In this document: positions 1 through 11,036 of the stretch, one piece after another | How the letters are laid out: every line of letters begins with the position of its first letter | Numbering within the stretch: the first letter of the stretch is position 1 | Source: Henricia sp. BOLD:AAB3569 | Lineage: Eukaryota; Echinodermata; Asteroidea; Spinulosida; Echinasteridae | Assembly (NCBI GenBank): GCA_037783545.1 | Contig: JBBELK010000994.1 | Coordinates: forward strand, 310,001-374,000 | Direction of reading: 5' to 3' | Length of the DNA stretch: 64,000 nt | Notes under the pieces: model-generated | What the model saw: the letters and a program-made list of their open reading frames with translations, nothing else | Databases searched by the model: none | What the model was told of the DNA's origin: nothing | Made by a program: the position numbers and the translations under genes

Positions 1-1567
1 GCAATTTTGTTGTGGAGTGTCATTTGCATGCTATGTAGAATGCTTTAAAGCTGGCATGCTATCTTAGAATGCTATTTCATAGTGCATGCTATCAGGAATG
101 CTATAAAGACTGCCAAATTTAGCAGTCCTGAGCCCTCATTCTCTAGTGACTGCTATGTGAATGCCATAATAGCATGCACATGCTGTTGAACTGCTGCATG
201 CACAACAGCATGCACATGCTGTTGAACTGCTCTGGACATGCTATTATAACAGTCCAGTTTGGTAAGGGTTGTTTCAAATGACGTGAAAGAAATCTATGCC
301 ATACTCAGTTTCACAATTTTTTGGTAAATGACTGTGGTTGTGTAATAGAACAAAACTAAATTTGAAATACAAAAAATACACCTTGCCTACTGGCATCAGA
401 AGAAATAAATGTCCTGAATTTCCTGAAAAAAAATTATTGTAAAGCCATTCTCAATGCGGGTGTAATATAAAAAACCTTGATTTTTGTATTAACTCAATGA
501 GCCTGTCCAAAATCAAGATGTGACCGGTCGACCGAGGCCTGTTGCTCTTTCCTCGTCGACCAGGTTCCTGGACAACTAATTTGGATATAGTGCCCTCTAT
601 ATCTCCTCTGCTTGCTTTTACTCTTTACTTGGACGAATGTTTTGTAAATATTTTGTAAATGTGTGATTTTGCGTCAAATCGATAAGAAAAGTAAGACACA
701 TTAAGAGTCAATTATTCAATTATTTGCAAAGTTAATGGCAAATGCATTGATGTACGGGTCAATAATTGTATATAATTAATGCTGTAACCGCACAGACAAA
801 CCGAACAGGATTTTACCGAACTTGGCACTTCCGAACCGAACCCGACTAACCGAACATTTCACTCAGTTCGGCTGTTCGGGAGTGTTTCACTTTGGATTTC
901 ACATCTTACGTATTTTAACTGTAAATGTGAAAGTGAGCTGGCTTCCTGAATGTCAAAAACGCACTCAAAATGACTTATTATGCTTGCAAAAGCACTTCGT
1001 GTTTAACTATCGAATGTCATGCACTGTACAAAGCAATTCTTGTGCCAAATCAGATCCGACATTTTATGCCTGGCATTGGCGTCCTCCGTACCGACATGCG
1101 TGACTCCGTACTGACATGACTTCACGATCGATATCTACACGGACGTCGCTCGATCAGTGCCGATCAAATATTGTATTGGCTCTATCGCCGCAACGTGCCA
1201 AAGCCAGAGAGTTACCTTGGTTATCGCGCAGTAAGCATCAGCACGATGTGCTCGGAACGGTTTGATTGCCAACGCCCTCTAGCGGCGTGGCATATATTTG
1301 CATTGTGAAAATGGCGTATCGGGAAATAATTTTCTTGGACAGAATTTTGCTCTGCTTGCATGAAATCTTGCTCTGCCACGCCATATTGTGCAAGCTATTT
1401 TTAGACCTATCACACTTACTGAGCATGACATTACAATGAGTTTTTCAGGAATTACACTTCCATCAAGTTGTTTCAAACAACTTGACTACTTACAATAACA
1501 AGCCCCCTAAGACTTTCTGAATTTCTGGAATATATAGAATATTTACTGGATGTGTTTTCTATTTCAG
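1..1567. other. Reelin-like gene intron or upstream sequence, repetitive
   Basis: No coding signal was recognised. Positions 20-245 are rich in short repeats on the theme aatgctat / gcatgc, including a direct repeat of about 35 bp (around 180-230, agcatgcacatgctgttgaa twice). Around 800-870 the theme accgaac recurs. The short ORFs here have no family resemblance. Confidence 0.6.
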
Positions 1568-1757
1568 GAGCACCCGTTTCCGCTGGTTTCAGGAATCCAT
1601 CCCTAGTTCCCTGCCCCAGCGCTGGGCCATGGATGATGTGTCAATAGAACCAACTTGCCCCCTCATGTGTAGTGGTCATGGGGCGTGTGTCTACCCACAG
1701 TGCATTTGTGACCAAGGATTTTCAGGCTCGGCGTGCGAAGAGAGTATGCAGGCTCGG
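1568..1757 (+). CDS. Reelin-like gene, internal exon with EGF-like module (partial)
   Basis: This is an internal exon of a Reelin-type extracellular matrix glycoprotein. Reading after one split-codon base, it starts STRFRWFQES, the strand that precedes the EGF module in Reelin repeats. It continues with a Cys-rich EGF-like stretch (CPLMCSGHGACVYPQCICDQGFSGSAC) that has the family spacing, six Cys and a CSGHG motif. The acceptor is TTTCAG just before 1568. The donor chosen is CGG/GTATTG at 1757/1758 because it leaves phase 0, which joins in frame to the exon at 4290. The alternative GAGA/GTATGC donor would run into a stop. Family assignment rests on motif recognition. Whether the gene is functional cannot be judged from two exons. 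Confidence 0.85.
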
Positions 1758-2409
1758 GTATTGACTTCTTTTGTTTTCATTTTTTATTTCTAAAGCCGCC
1801 CTGAGGCTGACCTGTGAATCTCTTGCGCCGTGACGGAACACTTGGCATCAAGCAAAAAGTAACGCTCGGGTCACAAAACTGAACAAATTGTGTGAGTATC
1901 GCTGAACAAGCGGAAACTCGACACAAAATAATCGCAACCACGCTCATGTCACGCATGATAGCGTGATTTTTCCATACGCTGATTGGCTGTTAAAGAAAAC
2001 TGGATGCGTGTGCTATGAGCGAGACCTGCACGCGTCTTGTTTTCTTCCGTAGAACATGACTGTGGCAAAAGTTAAACTTTCGATTGTTAATTTTGTTTTT
2101 AGTGCAGCCTGATACCGATTGTCGTAATGCAGTCGGAGTTACACGACGGGCGTAGCTCAGGCGCAGCTCAGGCGCAGCTCAGGCACAGCTTGGTCCTAAA
2201 AAGCCAGCCGTTGACTGTTCTGTGTCGTCGCAAGGTTGACCTAAGGCCGGCTTTAAATGTCAGCTGAGGTTGGCAACCATCCGATCAGCCATTTACAAGT
2301 ATATGCCAGTAAAGTTATCAACATGCCAATGTAAATTTTTATTGCAACTTTTCTGGTATGAGACGATTTTTTGATTGTAAATTGTTTCTACCACTGCCTT
2401 GTTTATATA

Positions 2410-2972
2410 TACTGAAACGCAAAAGAAACTTACCACCTTTTAAACCTTTAAATAGCAACAATAACACTGCGTGTAGTAATGTGTGAACTTATTTGTGGAC
2501 AATAGTGTCCTCACTGTCAGACCAAACGGTGTCTGAAGGTCACTTGAACCTGTTGAACAGCTGTTTTTGACTGTCAGTGATTAGCCAAGGGGTATGGGAT
2601 GACTGTAATGAGCTGCACTTGATGTCTTGATATTGGCTTTAAAAAGGCTAGTGCAAAATTGAAGACTGAGTGGGACAGAATCCAACAGCAATCCATCCAA
2701 AGACTGGTAGGCAGTATGCGCCGACGATGCACTAGTTGCCTGTATCCAAATCAATAGTGGCCACACACGCTGTTGAAAGGGGACTGACATTGCACCCTCT
2801 TCTTTTCTTTACTGTAGAACAAACTGATGAGATGGTGTATCTTGGTCAAAAACTTGACATGTCATCAATAAAATGCCAATGTTTCAATTAGCAATTGTTG
2901 GTTTGTTTTATTTTGAACGGTTACAATTTCATTACATTTTAAACAAGTGGTATTTTTCTTTTGCGTTTCAGT
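2410..2972. mobile_element. Tc1/mariner-like MITE, TA target duplication
   Basis: The terminal inverted repeats begin CTGAAACGCAAAAGAAA and end TTTCTTTTGCGTTTCAG, each flanked by TA. That is the target duplication expected of the Tc1/mariner superfamily. The 563-bp interior has no transposase reading frame, so the element would be non-autonomous. It sits in the Reelin-like intron. Confidence 0.75.
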
Positions 2973-3338
2973 ATACCTTGGAAATACATGTAATTGTAAC
3001 ACCCAGAAAGCATTTGGTCAAGTGACACTGGCACAAAAGTCGGCGTAATTTTTATTTGATGATGTCATGATTTCTTTGCTCAGCAATTGCATTTTAGTCA
3101 TCGCAAAGAATTTCATTAATATCGAGTGTTTTGCGATAACCAACGCCAGCGCCAAAGTATTTGTGAAATCAGTTTTAAAAATTCGCAATGAGTACACCAA
3201 CACCAACATGAGTTTACCAACAAATACAGGACTTAAGCAATCATAGACCATATTCATGTATTATGGCAGTTTAATAGGGTCTCCTGAATCAGCTCCATAG
3301 AGTTCAAACTGCCAGACCACTTATGCGTTCTTATCCTT

Positions 3339-3574
3339 GGGCCTTTTCCAAATCTCGGCTTCGTCTCCGTCTCCGTCTCCGGCTCCATGTGGCCATACAC
3401 CTTTTCACAAATACTCCTGCACAAAAGACAGAACTGCAATGTGGAAAGTAAAGGGATCCAACAACCTTACCACATTGCAGCTCTGTCTTTTATCCAAGTT
3501 TCCTCAAGCAGTATTTGTGAAAGGTCTAAGTTGAAGCCGGAGACGGAGACGAAGTCGAGATTTGGAAAAGGGCC
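3339..3574. mobile_element. Fold-back (inverted repeat) element
   Basis: The left arm (gggccttttccaaatctcgg onward, with a gtctcc triplet run) is matched in inverted orientation by the right arm ending at about 3574 (gatttggaaaagggccc). The pairing extends through the agtatttgtgaaa and agacagagctgcaatgtgg segments almost to the centre. No coding content, superfamily unknown. Confidence 0.75.
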
Positions 3575-3847
3575 CATGTTTTTAGAACAAGATTTTGAAT
3601 GCATATGCAACAGGCCCCTAGACTGGAGGCCCATTTAAACTGTTTAAACACGTGAATAGGCCTAGGGTCTATTTATTTATTTATTCCATTTATTTACCCA
3701 GGGTGTGCCCAAACAGTTTACAAAAACTGGTTTCCATTGGGGCCCTGCAAACACATGTCCATATACTAAAATATACAAATATACTTAATTGAACAACTTC
3801 ACAATCGCAAACAAACTGGAATAAGATACATTTGTACAACAACTACA

Positions 3848-3886
3848 CACTATGAACATCTAACAATGGAAATTGGGCACACATTG
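3848..3886 (+). mobile_element. Half copy of the 92-bp CACTATGA MITE
   Basis: The sequence cactatgaacatctaacaa with the following aatggaaattgggcacaca matches the left half of the elements at 15453-15544 and, inverted, 63096-63187. The right half is missing. Confidence 0.65.
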
Positions 3887-4289
3887 GTATACAGAAGAAC
3901 AGCATCACAAGTAATTATTATACATGCACGTGACACTAAAATTTGCGCTAATTACGGGAAGGGCGAAAAACCCGCAAAAACCCTTTTTAAGAGAAAACAA
4001 CAACAAAAAGGGGAAAATTCCCCTCTGGCAAATCTCCTTAATGAAAATACAATTAGTGAAATTACAATTGTTTACCCTACATACAACACAACAGGACTAG
4101 AACATATCAATTTTTTTAAAAGTCATTCAAACTAGCCGTACCTTTTTAAAAAAATTAACCAATCACTGTAAAGTACCTTGCTTAGGGACAAAGATAATGC
4201 AAGACTATGTATGGCTCCAACTGCATTCCCTACCTGCTTCATCAGTTAATAAGAAAATGATGAAATTAATATTGATCCATTTTTGGCAG

Positions 4290-4477
4290 AATGACCTGAA
4301 GGAAACTTTCCTTGGCCCCGACCTCGACTCATCTGCTTGGCATTCAGTCCAAGGCGGGAGCATCACCATGTCCCGTGATGCCAGCTGTGGCACTGTCAGC
4401 GAGGGATGGTCTCTGTACTTCAATGGTAGTGGCTTGCGGATGGCTGAGACTGTGGACGTGGACCTAAGGGATGCTAG
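4290..4477 (+). CDS. Reelin-like gene, next exon (start of a Reelin sub-repeat)
   Basis: The acceptor is TTTTTGGCAG before 4290 and the donor is GATGCTAG/GTGAGA at 4477/4478. The 188-nt exon translates from NDLKETFLGPDLDSSAWHSV through a CGTVSEG segment and SLYFNGSGLRMAETVDVDLR. This matches the Reelin sub-repeat pattern (MFDxFEG..W..., CGTL..G.SLYFNG.G.R.A.T..LD.R). It starts in phase 0, as required by the previous exon, and ends with two bases of a split Arg codon, so at least one more exon must follow. None was recognised to position 64000. In vertebrates Reelin is a secreted neuronal guidance protein. The role here is inferred from family only. Confidence 0.85.
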
Positions 4478-4550
4478 GTGAGACATAGTTGCTAATTTCT
4501 TGTGTGGACTTTACGAAAACTCCTAGCTAGGAAAACTAGTTAGTCTCTTA

Positions 4551-5288
4551 GGCTGCGTTCGGGCGTGTACTCGTGTTAGCACGAGTATACTCCTGCGCGC
4601 GCGAACGGCAAGAATAACGACACTCGGGTCAGTTAGAGGTATGGTCTCGTCACTCCTTGACAAGTGGGGAGTGTGCTTCTACTCCTGACGAGTGTCATGT
4701 GATTTGTACGAAGATGACGGAATATGGGTGGGATTTTTGGTGAATTTGCTCAATGTGTCAATGTGTCAACTGGATAACTGAAACAACAACTCACTAAGGT
4801 TTGTTTTAGATGGCATCAAAGGTTCTCACGACTTACGGTCTGTATTTTCTTCAGTTTCTTGTGAGCAGTGAAACAGCATTTTTTGTGCGGTCATGGCAAG
4901 AGACGGCCATCTTGACTTACGGCCATTCGCGCGTGCGGACTGTGAACTTGCCGTTCGCGTAATGTGACCCGAGTGCAATGCCCACAGATTTCTATTAACA
5001 GCAAGATAAGAAACGACTGTGTTATTGAATGGCACATCACCGTAACTGGTTTCAGGCGGTTTGGAACGCGTGCGGGTGTAGTGCATTTTGTAACACGCAC
5101 GATAGTCACAAACATCGAGAAAGTGCGCATGCGGGAGGTTTTACGTGTAATTCAATGGGGAAGTGCCCAAAACCATGCAAATGAAGGTGCCCAAAACTAT
5201 GCTGATGAGAAGGTGCGGTTATGCGCGTCCCGGCTCTGTTTCCATTCTAATTTTTAATGGAGTTCTGTGTGTACGCCCAAACGCAGCC
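4551..5288. mobile_element. GGCTGCGTTCGGGCG MITE, long copy, TTA target duplication
   Basis: The termini GGCTGCGTTCGGGCGTGTAC and ...CGCAGCC form inverted repeats, with TTA directly flanking both ends. A 3-bp TTA duplication with such termini fits PIF/Harbinger-type elements. This copy is 738 bp and holds extra sequence near its right end, including a duplicated motif of about 26 bp (aagtgcccaaaaccatgc / aaggtgcccaaaactatgc, 5160-5215). Related copies are at 24815-25291, 25318-25786 and 57768-57932. Confidence 0.7.
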
Positions 5289-5399
5289 TTAATTCCTGAA
5301 TTATCTAGAAAATTAGCCTTTTGCATGTTTCACGTGAATAGCATCTTGTATACTGACGTACTTCCTTTCACATGCACTGTTAGTATTCACTTGACCAGA

Positions 5400-5605
5400 T
5401 TAAAGGAACACACCGGATTTGTTGGGCTATTTTGGGCTCGAAATAGACCCATACATTATTCTGAAGCGCCTTTGAGAGTAAATTAGATATATCCTGAAAA
5501 GACGCCCTCAAATTTGGCCATTTTTGAGCACTTTTGGGAAAATTCAAGGTCACGTGACTTTTCAGAACCAAATTCTGGTTCCGAAAAGTCACGTGGTCTT
5601 GTGAG
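5400..5605 (-). mobile_element. CACGTGAC hairpin MITE, diverged copy
   Basis: It contains a near-perfect hairpin (5548-5596; gtcacgtgacttttcagaacc and its complement) and an end reading ccggatttgttgggctattt. The same end with the same hairpin type recurs at about 20700-20890, 28195-28392 and 62610-62806, in the opposite orientation. Confidence 0.55.
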
Positions 5606-7070
5606 TTAGTTGTACATGTATTTCCAGCCGTATAAAAGTTTGTTACTGCAGAACTGCACCAAATTCAACTCTGATTTCCCTCCAATATTTATAAGTAATT
5701 GACAAAAAAAGACTATTTATACAGGTACATGTATGAAACAAAGTTAAACATAAGTATGAAAATTCGAACATAATTGTTTGTTTCGAGAGTCCGGAGAACG
5801 AGAGCGAGCGCGTGCTACGGCAGGCTACCGTGGAGTGTAGGATATTTGCCCCGCGCAGCACGACAAATAGCCTTAGTGCACACACACACACGGGCGTGTT
5901 GCTTCGGTGTGTAACGTTCGTGAAGAAAAAAACATGATTCCAACTCCTCAAAAGAAAACGGAAATTCCTATTCGGTCGTCCGGGCTGTCCAGTGAAATCG
6001 TGAGCAGAAAATTGGAGATATCCTGAGCAGGGGAAGAGCGAATCGTTTGTGGCAAAGTCGTGAGGCTCGCGCGTAGTTGCAACAGCTGGTAAAGCGTATA
6101 ACCCGTCTTTTGACCGTTTTTGTTAATTTTGCACTTCTTTAGTAGATTACAGGATATTTTGATGATCTTTTTTCACAACGACCATCAAAAAAGTATTGTC
6201 AATGCTGCTACATCACTAAATCATGTAAACAGTAGGCCGGTTTGTACCTTTAAATTGTTGAAGCACAGAATTAATAGCATGTTTACCGTGGGAGAGAATG
6301 TCATAAAGCATCCAAACTGTTGGTTGCTAATAGGCATAGGCTTGTACCACATAACAACAGCATGCATAGTATGTGGACTTCTAAAATGCCCCTCTATTTA
6401 GAGGCCCTGTAGATGATCTGTTTTTGAGCGATTCTGCGAATAAAACCATTATAAATCAAAAGAAAGACATCAACAAACTCATCCTAAGAAATTTCAGCTT
6501 TGTCAAATGTACCACGTACGTTTAAAAAAACCATGAAAATCCATATGCATTTTCCTGGTCTTGGCGGGGTGTTTCAAATATTCGTTCTCAGTTGATCGGG
6601 TACTATGTGGCTTGCGTCATGCACTCTGTGGCGCACATACTGCGTGTGCGCGCGATCCATAAAAATGCATCGCGTTGGAACACGCACACGGAGTACACAG
6701 CGCCCATGCATTTTGGACCGCGTAGTTGTGAACCAAAAATAAGTAAATCGTTTGCAAACGATCTAAATAATTTCATCTTTACGGATTATTTTCTGGTAAA
6801 ATTATATAATTTTGAGCGAAAACCTTTCATTGGATAGTTGCTATTAATTCAATCTTTACTTTCAGAACTTTTCCCATGTAAACTCGTTGATTACTTTTTT
6901 GGGTCATTGCAAATGATCCACTGGGCCTTTAAAAGGGAATAATTTGGGGCATCAGCCACAGTACAAAGGTTACACATAAAAAAAAGGCTAATAGACAATA
7001 TTAATAAATACCATTAGACATTTTACACAATCCTATTGGCGGAGAGCATGCTGTGTGACAATTGTGCACG
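5606..7070. other. Intergenic or intronic sequence, no gene recognised
   Basis: No conserved protein and no RNA gene was recognised. A locally GC- and CpG-richer stretch occurs at about 5785-5900 and again around 6590-6730, which could be regulatory. Nothing in the sequence proves this. Confidence 0.4.
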
Positions 7071-7216
7071 ATAGACCTTATGCACGGCGGCCATGATAGA
7101 GGGCAGTCACATTGTCACAGTGCGTCATGCACGAGTAGGCACTTTGTGGGTCTATTGTCACATCATTTGAATATGAAAACCTGCCCTCTGTCATGGCCGC
7201 CATGCATAAGGTCTAT
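7071..7216. mobile_element. ATAGACC fold-back MITE
   Basis: The left end atagaccttatgcacggcgg with ccatga pairs with the right end tcatggccgccatgcataag with gtctat. Internally, gagggcag pairs with ctgccctc. The 146-bp element has no coding content. Its tip ATAGACC resembles the elements at 33737, 41654 and 49056. Confidence 0.75.
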
Positions 7217-7879
7217 TAGTCAATCTGTTGAAGTGTTGAAGCAGTGCACTACCTTTAAAAGTGGGCGGTTGGGGGGCCCCTACTTTTAAAAGTGGGGGGT
7301 GCGCAAAGATGTCAATTTACCCCCTCCCCCCACACCCCCTAATATAACTAATATAACACCACTGATAAAACGCCACATTTCATATAATGCACAAGTAGAT
7401 CCTTGTGATCTGATTGGACAATAGCAGGTCATGTGTCGTTTAATATTTAATCCATTTAACACTACGTCACTACCGTGCAATTTTGTATAAATTTATGTGC
7501 GTGTCAAATGTATGACACGAGCGCGACCAGTTAACTCGACCCCTGATGCAAATTTTTTGTTTACAACTCACAAACGTCATGGCGGGGAGTGTCATTATTA
7601 GCTATCGCAACTACTTTTATGCTTGACTTATAGAGCATATGATTTTGCAGACGCACGTGTCTGTGTAAAGGTTGAAAACTAAAATGTATCAAAGAAACTT
7701 ATAATTTTACAATATGCGCATCACTATGCCATTTATTTTTTAGAAAATTGCAATTTTTATTTACTTTACCAATCCAGTAGGAGTATATTGTGGAACTCTT
7801 TACCAGGCAGTTTTGCCTTCTGTGTCAAACCTTGCTATGCTTGTGATATCCTGGAGAATTAAGCAACCTTCTACAGGTG

Positions 7880-7896
7880 TTTCCTCTCCCTTTAAT
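7880..7896. mobile_element. End of TTAA MITE next to lectin stop codon
   Basis: The sequence tttcctctccctttaa is the right terminus of the TTAA element (complete copies 15896-16319 and 32826-33567). It lies directly downstream of the lectin at 7909 in transcript sense. The other terminus was not found within 400 bp, so the element is truncated. Confidence 0.6.
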
Positions 7897-7908
7897 GAGA
7901 TTGGTTGT

Positions 7909-8430
7909 TCATTTGGCTGTGAAGCGACCGTTGGCATCAGCTTTAAGGCACAACTTCACTTGGGTAGGGTGGGAACTGGCAGGGAACTCGCAGATCACAT
8001 AGTCTTTAACAGAGCATACATTATCATTCATAAGTCCAGACTTCACATGCCATAACTCAACACAGTCTTCATCATCTCCATTGTTATCTGGCTGTCCTGG
8101 TGCCCAGTCGGTGTAGCTGCACTCTTGGCCTTCCCCACCAGCCTGCATCCACTTGCCTTCCACCTCTCTGTCAGTATAGCCGATCCAGACACTGCCACCT
8201 TGAACGCTTCTTGTGAACATCTCCCAGATGAACTGATGTTCTTCTTCTGTGTCAGGAACCACCAAGCCACCTCCCATGCCTGAGCAGGCTGTGTTGGCTT
8301 CATCCCAAGTCATTTTCCGATCCAGCAGTTGGTAATTAAAGCTGCCATATTTCTCTCGACCATTTTGACAGGAGTGAGCATAATTGTAGCAAATTACGAT
8401 GAGTGCAACGTTCATCCACACCAGCTTCAT
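7909..8430 (-). CDS. Secreted C-type lectin, type A, QPD motif
   Basis: A 173-residue protein predicted to be secreted and to bind carbohydrate through one calcium-dependent C-type lectin domain. Residues 1-20 form a hydrophobic signal peptide (MKLVWMNVALIVICYNYAHS). The CTLD spans about 33-149: WDEANTAC at 42-49, WIG at 82-84, QPD at 113-115 and LMND before Cys139. The core Cys are 49, 123, 139 and 147. QPD is the motif that in characterised CTLDs favours galactose-type ligands; specificity here is inference. The position of the usual second N-terminal Cys is occupied by Asn32 and WIGC is WIGY. The tail CLKADANGRFTAK adds Cys161. The start has a favourable CACCATG context shared by all type A copies. 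The protein is full length for the local family, in one exon. Confidence 0.88.
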   Translation of the reverse strand: MKLVWMNVALIVICYNYAHSCQNGREKYGSFNYQLLDRKMTWDEANTACSGMGGGLVVPDTEEEHQFIWEMFTRSVQGGSVWIGYTDREVEGKWMQAGGEGQECSYTDWAPGQPDNNGDDEDCVELWHVKSGLMNDNVCSVKDYVICEFPASSHPTQVKLCLKADANGRFTAK

Positions 8431-8599
8431 GGTGCAAAGGCTTCAGTAATCTAAAACACTTGTACTTTTGTGTTTTTGGAATTTTAAAAAATAGTTATGA
8501 AATTGTTTTTATCACCAAGTGTTGGTTGAAGTCTTGTCAACCAGTGTCACCATACACAGGAAATACATGTAGTCATCTCGATAAAATAAAATTAGTTAT

Positions 8600-8830
8600 A
8601 CCACAAGTACAGTCCTGTCAGATGCTGTGAAAATTTTGATGAAATGTCTTGCACCTTTTCCGAAAACCAAATGGCACTGAATGTTTCTCCATACAATCCA
8701 GTTTTACAACGGTATTAAAAGGGCGGTGTTTTTGATACTCCAGTTTCTCAAATACAGCCCCTGCAACAACCTCAAATCTCCCATTGGCTGTTTCCCTTCT
8801 GTGCTCCCTGCTCTTTACTTCCACTCGGTT
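8600..8830 (-). pseudogene. Decayed copy of the upstream membrane-protein module
   Basis: This stretch upstream of the lectin at 7909 aligns by eye with the conserved block seen at 60240-60730, 31440-31790 and, in open form, 11709-12161. Markers are gcaagacatttcatc, ccatttggttttcgg and the segment with gccaatgggagatttgag. The reading frame of the 11709 ORF is not preserved and its middle part is missing. A 68-codon frame (8618-8824) survives but is judged to be chance. Confidence 0.5.
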
Positions 8831-9797
8831 GAAAATTTAAAAAAAATCACAAAAATGCTTTTGATGTATTGATTCTTGCATCCACTTGCCAAAAGTGGGT
8901 GGGGAGGAGCTTGGGGGAGTGTTTTTCTCCTAGAATTTCATTATTGGCTCCCGCAACCACTTTGTGTTTGACTTATAGAGCATATGATTTTGCAGACGTA
9001 CGTTTCTGTGTGAAGGTTGAAAACTAAATTGTATCAAAGAAACTGATATTAAAATTTTACAATATGCACACCACTATGCTATTTATCAGGAAATTGCAAT
9101 TTTTGTTCGCTTCACCAATCCAGTAGAGAGATATTGTTAAACTCTTTACCAGGCAGTTTTGCCTTCTGTAAATGTCAAGGCTGTATGGGCAACTTGAGCT
9201 CAAAATATTTGTGCATAACTGGAGTCAAGCAAAGTGTTTGATAAAACCTACATTTGATAAAACAGTATTTGAAAAAAATTAATAAATAGGACTGGCAAAA
9301 TTGTGCAGGGTTTAAAGGTATCAGATCATCTAATTTTGCCAGATGTACATGTAGGTAGTATATTTTGGGTTCCAGGTGGAAAATGGCGGCAAATGCGAAA
9401 TATTTGTGTTACCTTTAAAATCAACTTCTTCTTATTGCTCATTGTATCACTTTATTTCTTTGACAATTCCTTATCTTTGTGAAGGATTTAGCAAGAAAAC
9501 AAGTGGCTGATAAAAACTGACTAAAAACCTTTGTCCCTGTTTGATGAACACCCACAGTCTAGCTGCACTTTACAACTGCTTACATCATCTGAATAATCTC
9601 TATTGATTTCTACATATTCATAAGCTGTATATATATATTTTTAAGCTCTTTAGACATGTAAATATTTTTTCCTTATTGATTCTAAACTAGGCACATGAAA
9701 ATTTCTCTAAAATTCTTTGCCCAACACTATATTAACAATTTAAATTTGTTTTTCAAGTCAACGATACACAGTACAGTCGGGTCATTCTATATGAAGA
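8831..9797. other. Lectin-cassette flanking sequence, no gene recognised
   Basis: It contains blocks that recur beside most lectin copies, such as catatgattttgcagacgta with cgtgtctgtgtgaaggttg, and ccaggcagttttgccttct. These mark the edges of old duplicated cassettes. No coding function was recognised. Confidence 0.5.
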
Positions 9798-10290
9798 TGG
9801 GATACGGTGTCTCCTGTTAGGCACCTTTCAATTGTTGCCCCCCGCACTGCCCCACCCCTTTAGGTGGGGATTTGGTCATGATTTTTATGCCCCAGGGTGG
9901 GGATATTGATGCATGCACACAAATCATATTTTTAGCTCACCAGAGCAAAACAAGCAAGTTTTGCCCCCATGGATGTAGACTTGGTTCCAAGTCCGAGATC
10001 CTGTTTTGTTTTCCGTTTCCGATTTTTGAAATGTATGGACAGGGAACTAGTCTATTTTGGTTCAGAATCTAGTCTATTTCTGAACCGAAATAGACTAGTT
10101 CCCTGTCCATACATTTCAAAAATCGAAAACGGAAAACAAAACAGGATCTCGGACTTGGAACCAAGTCTACCATGGATGGGGATTTTGTCTAGTGAAAAGT
10201 GACAATCCCCACCTCTAAGGTGGACAGCCCAGGGGGAGGGGTGTGGGAAACAATTGATAGGTGCATTACATCGGAGACCTTATTATCCCA
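9798..10290. mobile_element. Nested fold-back elements
   Basis: An outer pair of imperfect inverted repeats (left ggtgtctcctgttaggcacc near 9806; right ending ggtgcattacatcggagacc near 10279) encloses an almost perfect inner palindrome at 9967-10175. The inner arms start ccatggatgtagacttggtt and meet around 10070. The interior of the inner unit has no spacer of note, so it would form a very long hairpin. No transposase is present. Confidence 0.75.
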
Positions 10291-11036
10291 TTTTTGGCAA
10301 TTTCAATCAATTTATTGATGTGTACAAGTAGCTCAAAAATGCAAACCACAGTTAGCTGCCTTTTTGTAAGGACTTCATGCATTGAAATCTTGTTTCCATA
10401 ATAACCAGTCATTGAATGCTGCGTCTTAATAGTTTGCAGGCAATACAATTCGCTACAGAAACTAATCGTGTTACTCCTTGTCAATTGTAAGCGATATCGA
10501 TATTGCTTCGATGGTCATGTGTGGGGATAAGATTACGTTTGCTACCAGTAGTCTTCTTAACGAACCAAACGCATTCCCTTTCTTTAATTTTCATCCATTG
10601 AATTGGCAAGGTTATTTTCTGCCTATGATTAAATTCGTGTTGTTTCTAATCACGTTTTCTATCAGCAATACGTTTTGCAGTCAATCTATTCAGATTGTTA
10701 ATGCAACTCACAATGTGATACTGACACAACACTTCCTCCTCATTTTCATTCTCTACTATTAGGCATCGGTTTTAATTGTCAATTTTTGACGTGAGGCTTT
10801 TAAAAAAAATTAAGTACAAACAGTTTCAAGTAGTATCATTTAAAGGAGCGTGCATCTTTCTACTGAACACACTTTGAGCAATTTTATCCACTAGTCTGTT
10901 GTAGTGCAGAAATCCCCAACGCGAGTGTCCAGTGTTTGCCTTTTGCATTACTGCAGACATCCTTAAATGGTGATTGAGTTGAATAAGCATGCTTTCCAGT
11001 CAGTACCTTTTCAGTCATGTTAATGAGACTGGTCAT
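10291..11036. other. Lectin-cassette flanking sequence
   Basis: It holds recurring cassette blocks, for example the segment around gattacatttgct and aacgaaacgcaatccc that reappears near 17890, 23500 and, inverted, 12250-12330. No gene was recognised. Confidence 0.45.

Larger units (their letters stand above)
1758..4289. other. Reelin-like gene intron carrying MITEs
   Basis: This is the intron between the two recognised exons. It holds a 10-bp tandem repeat (about 2150-2190, gcgcagctca-like, four copies), a Tc1/mariner-like MITE (2410-2972), a fold-back element (3339-3574), an ATTT microsatellite (about 3670-3700) and half of a 92-bp MITE (about 3848-3886). Confidence 0.7.

Noticed and set aside
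822-1103. 93-codon plus-strand ORF upstream of the Reelin exon
   Set aside because: No recognisable domain or splice context, and it lies in sequence with short repeats.
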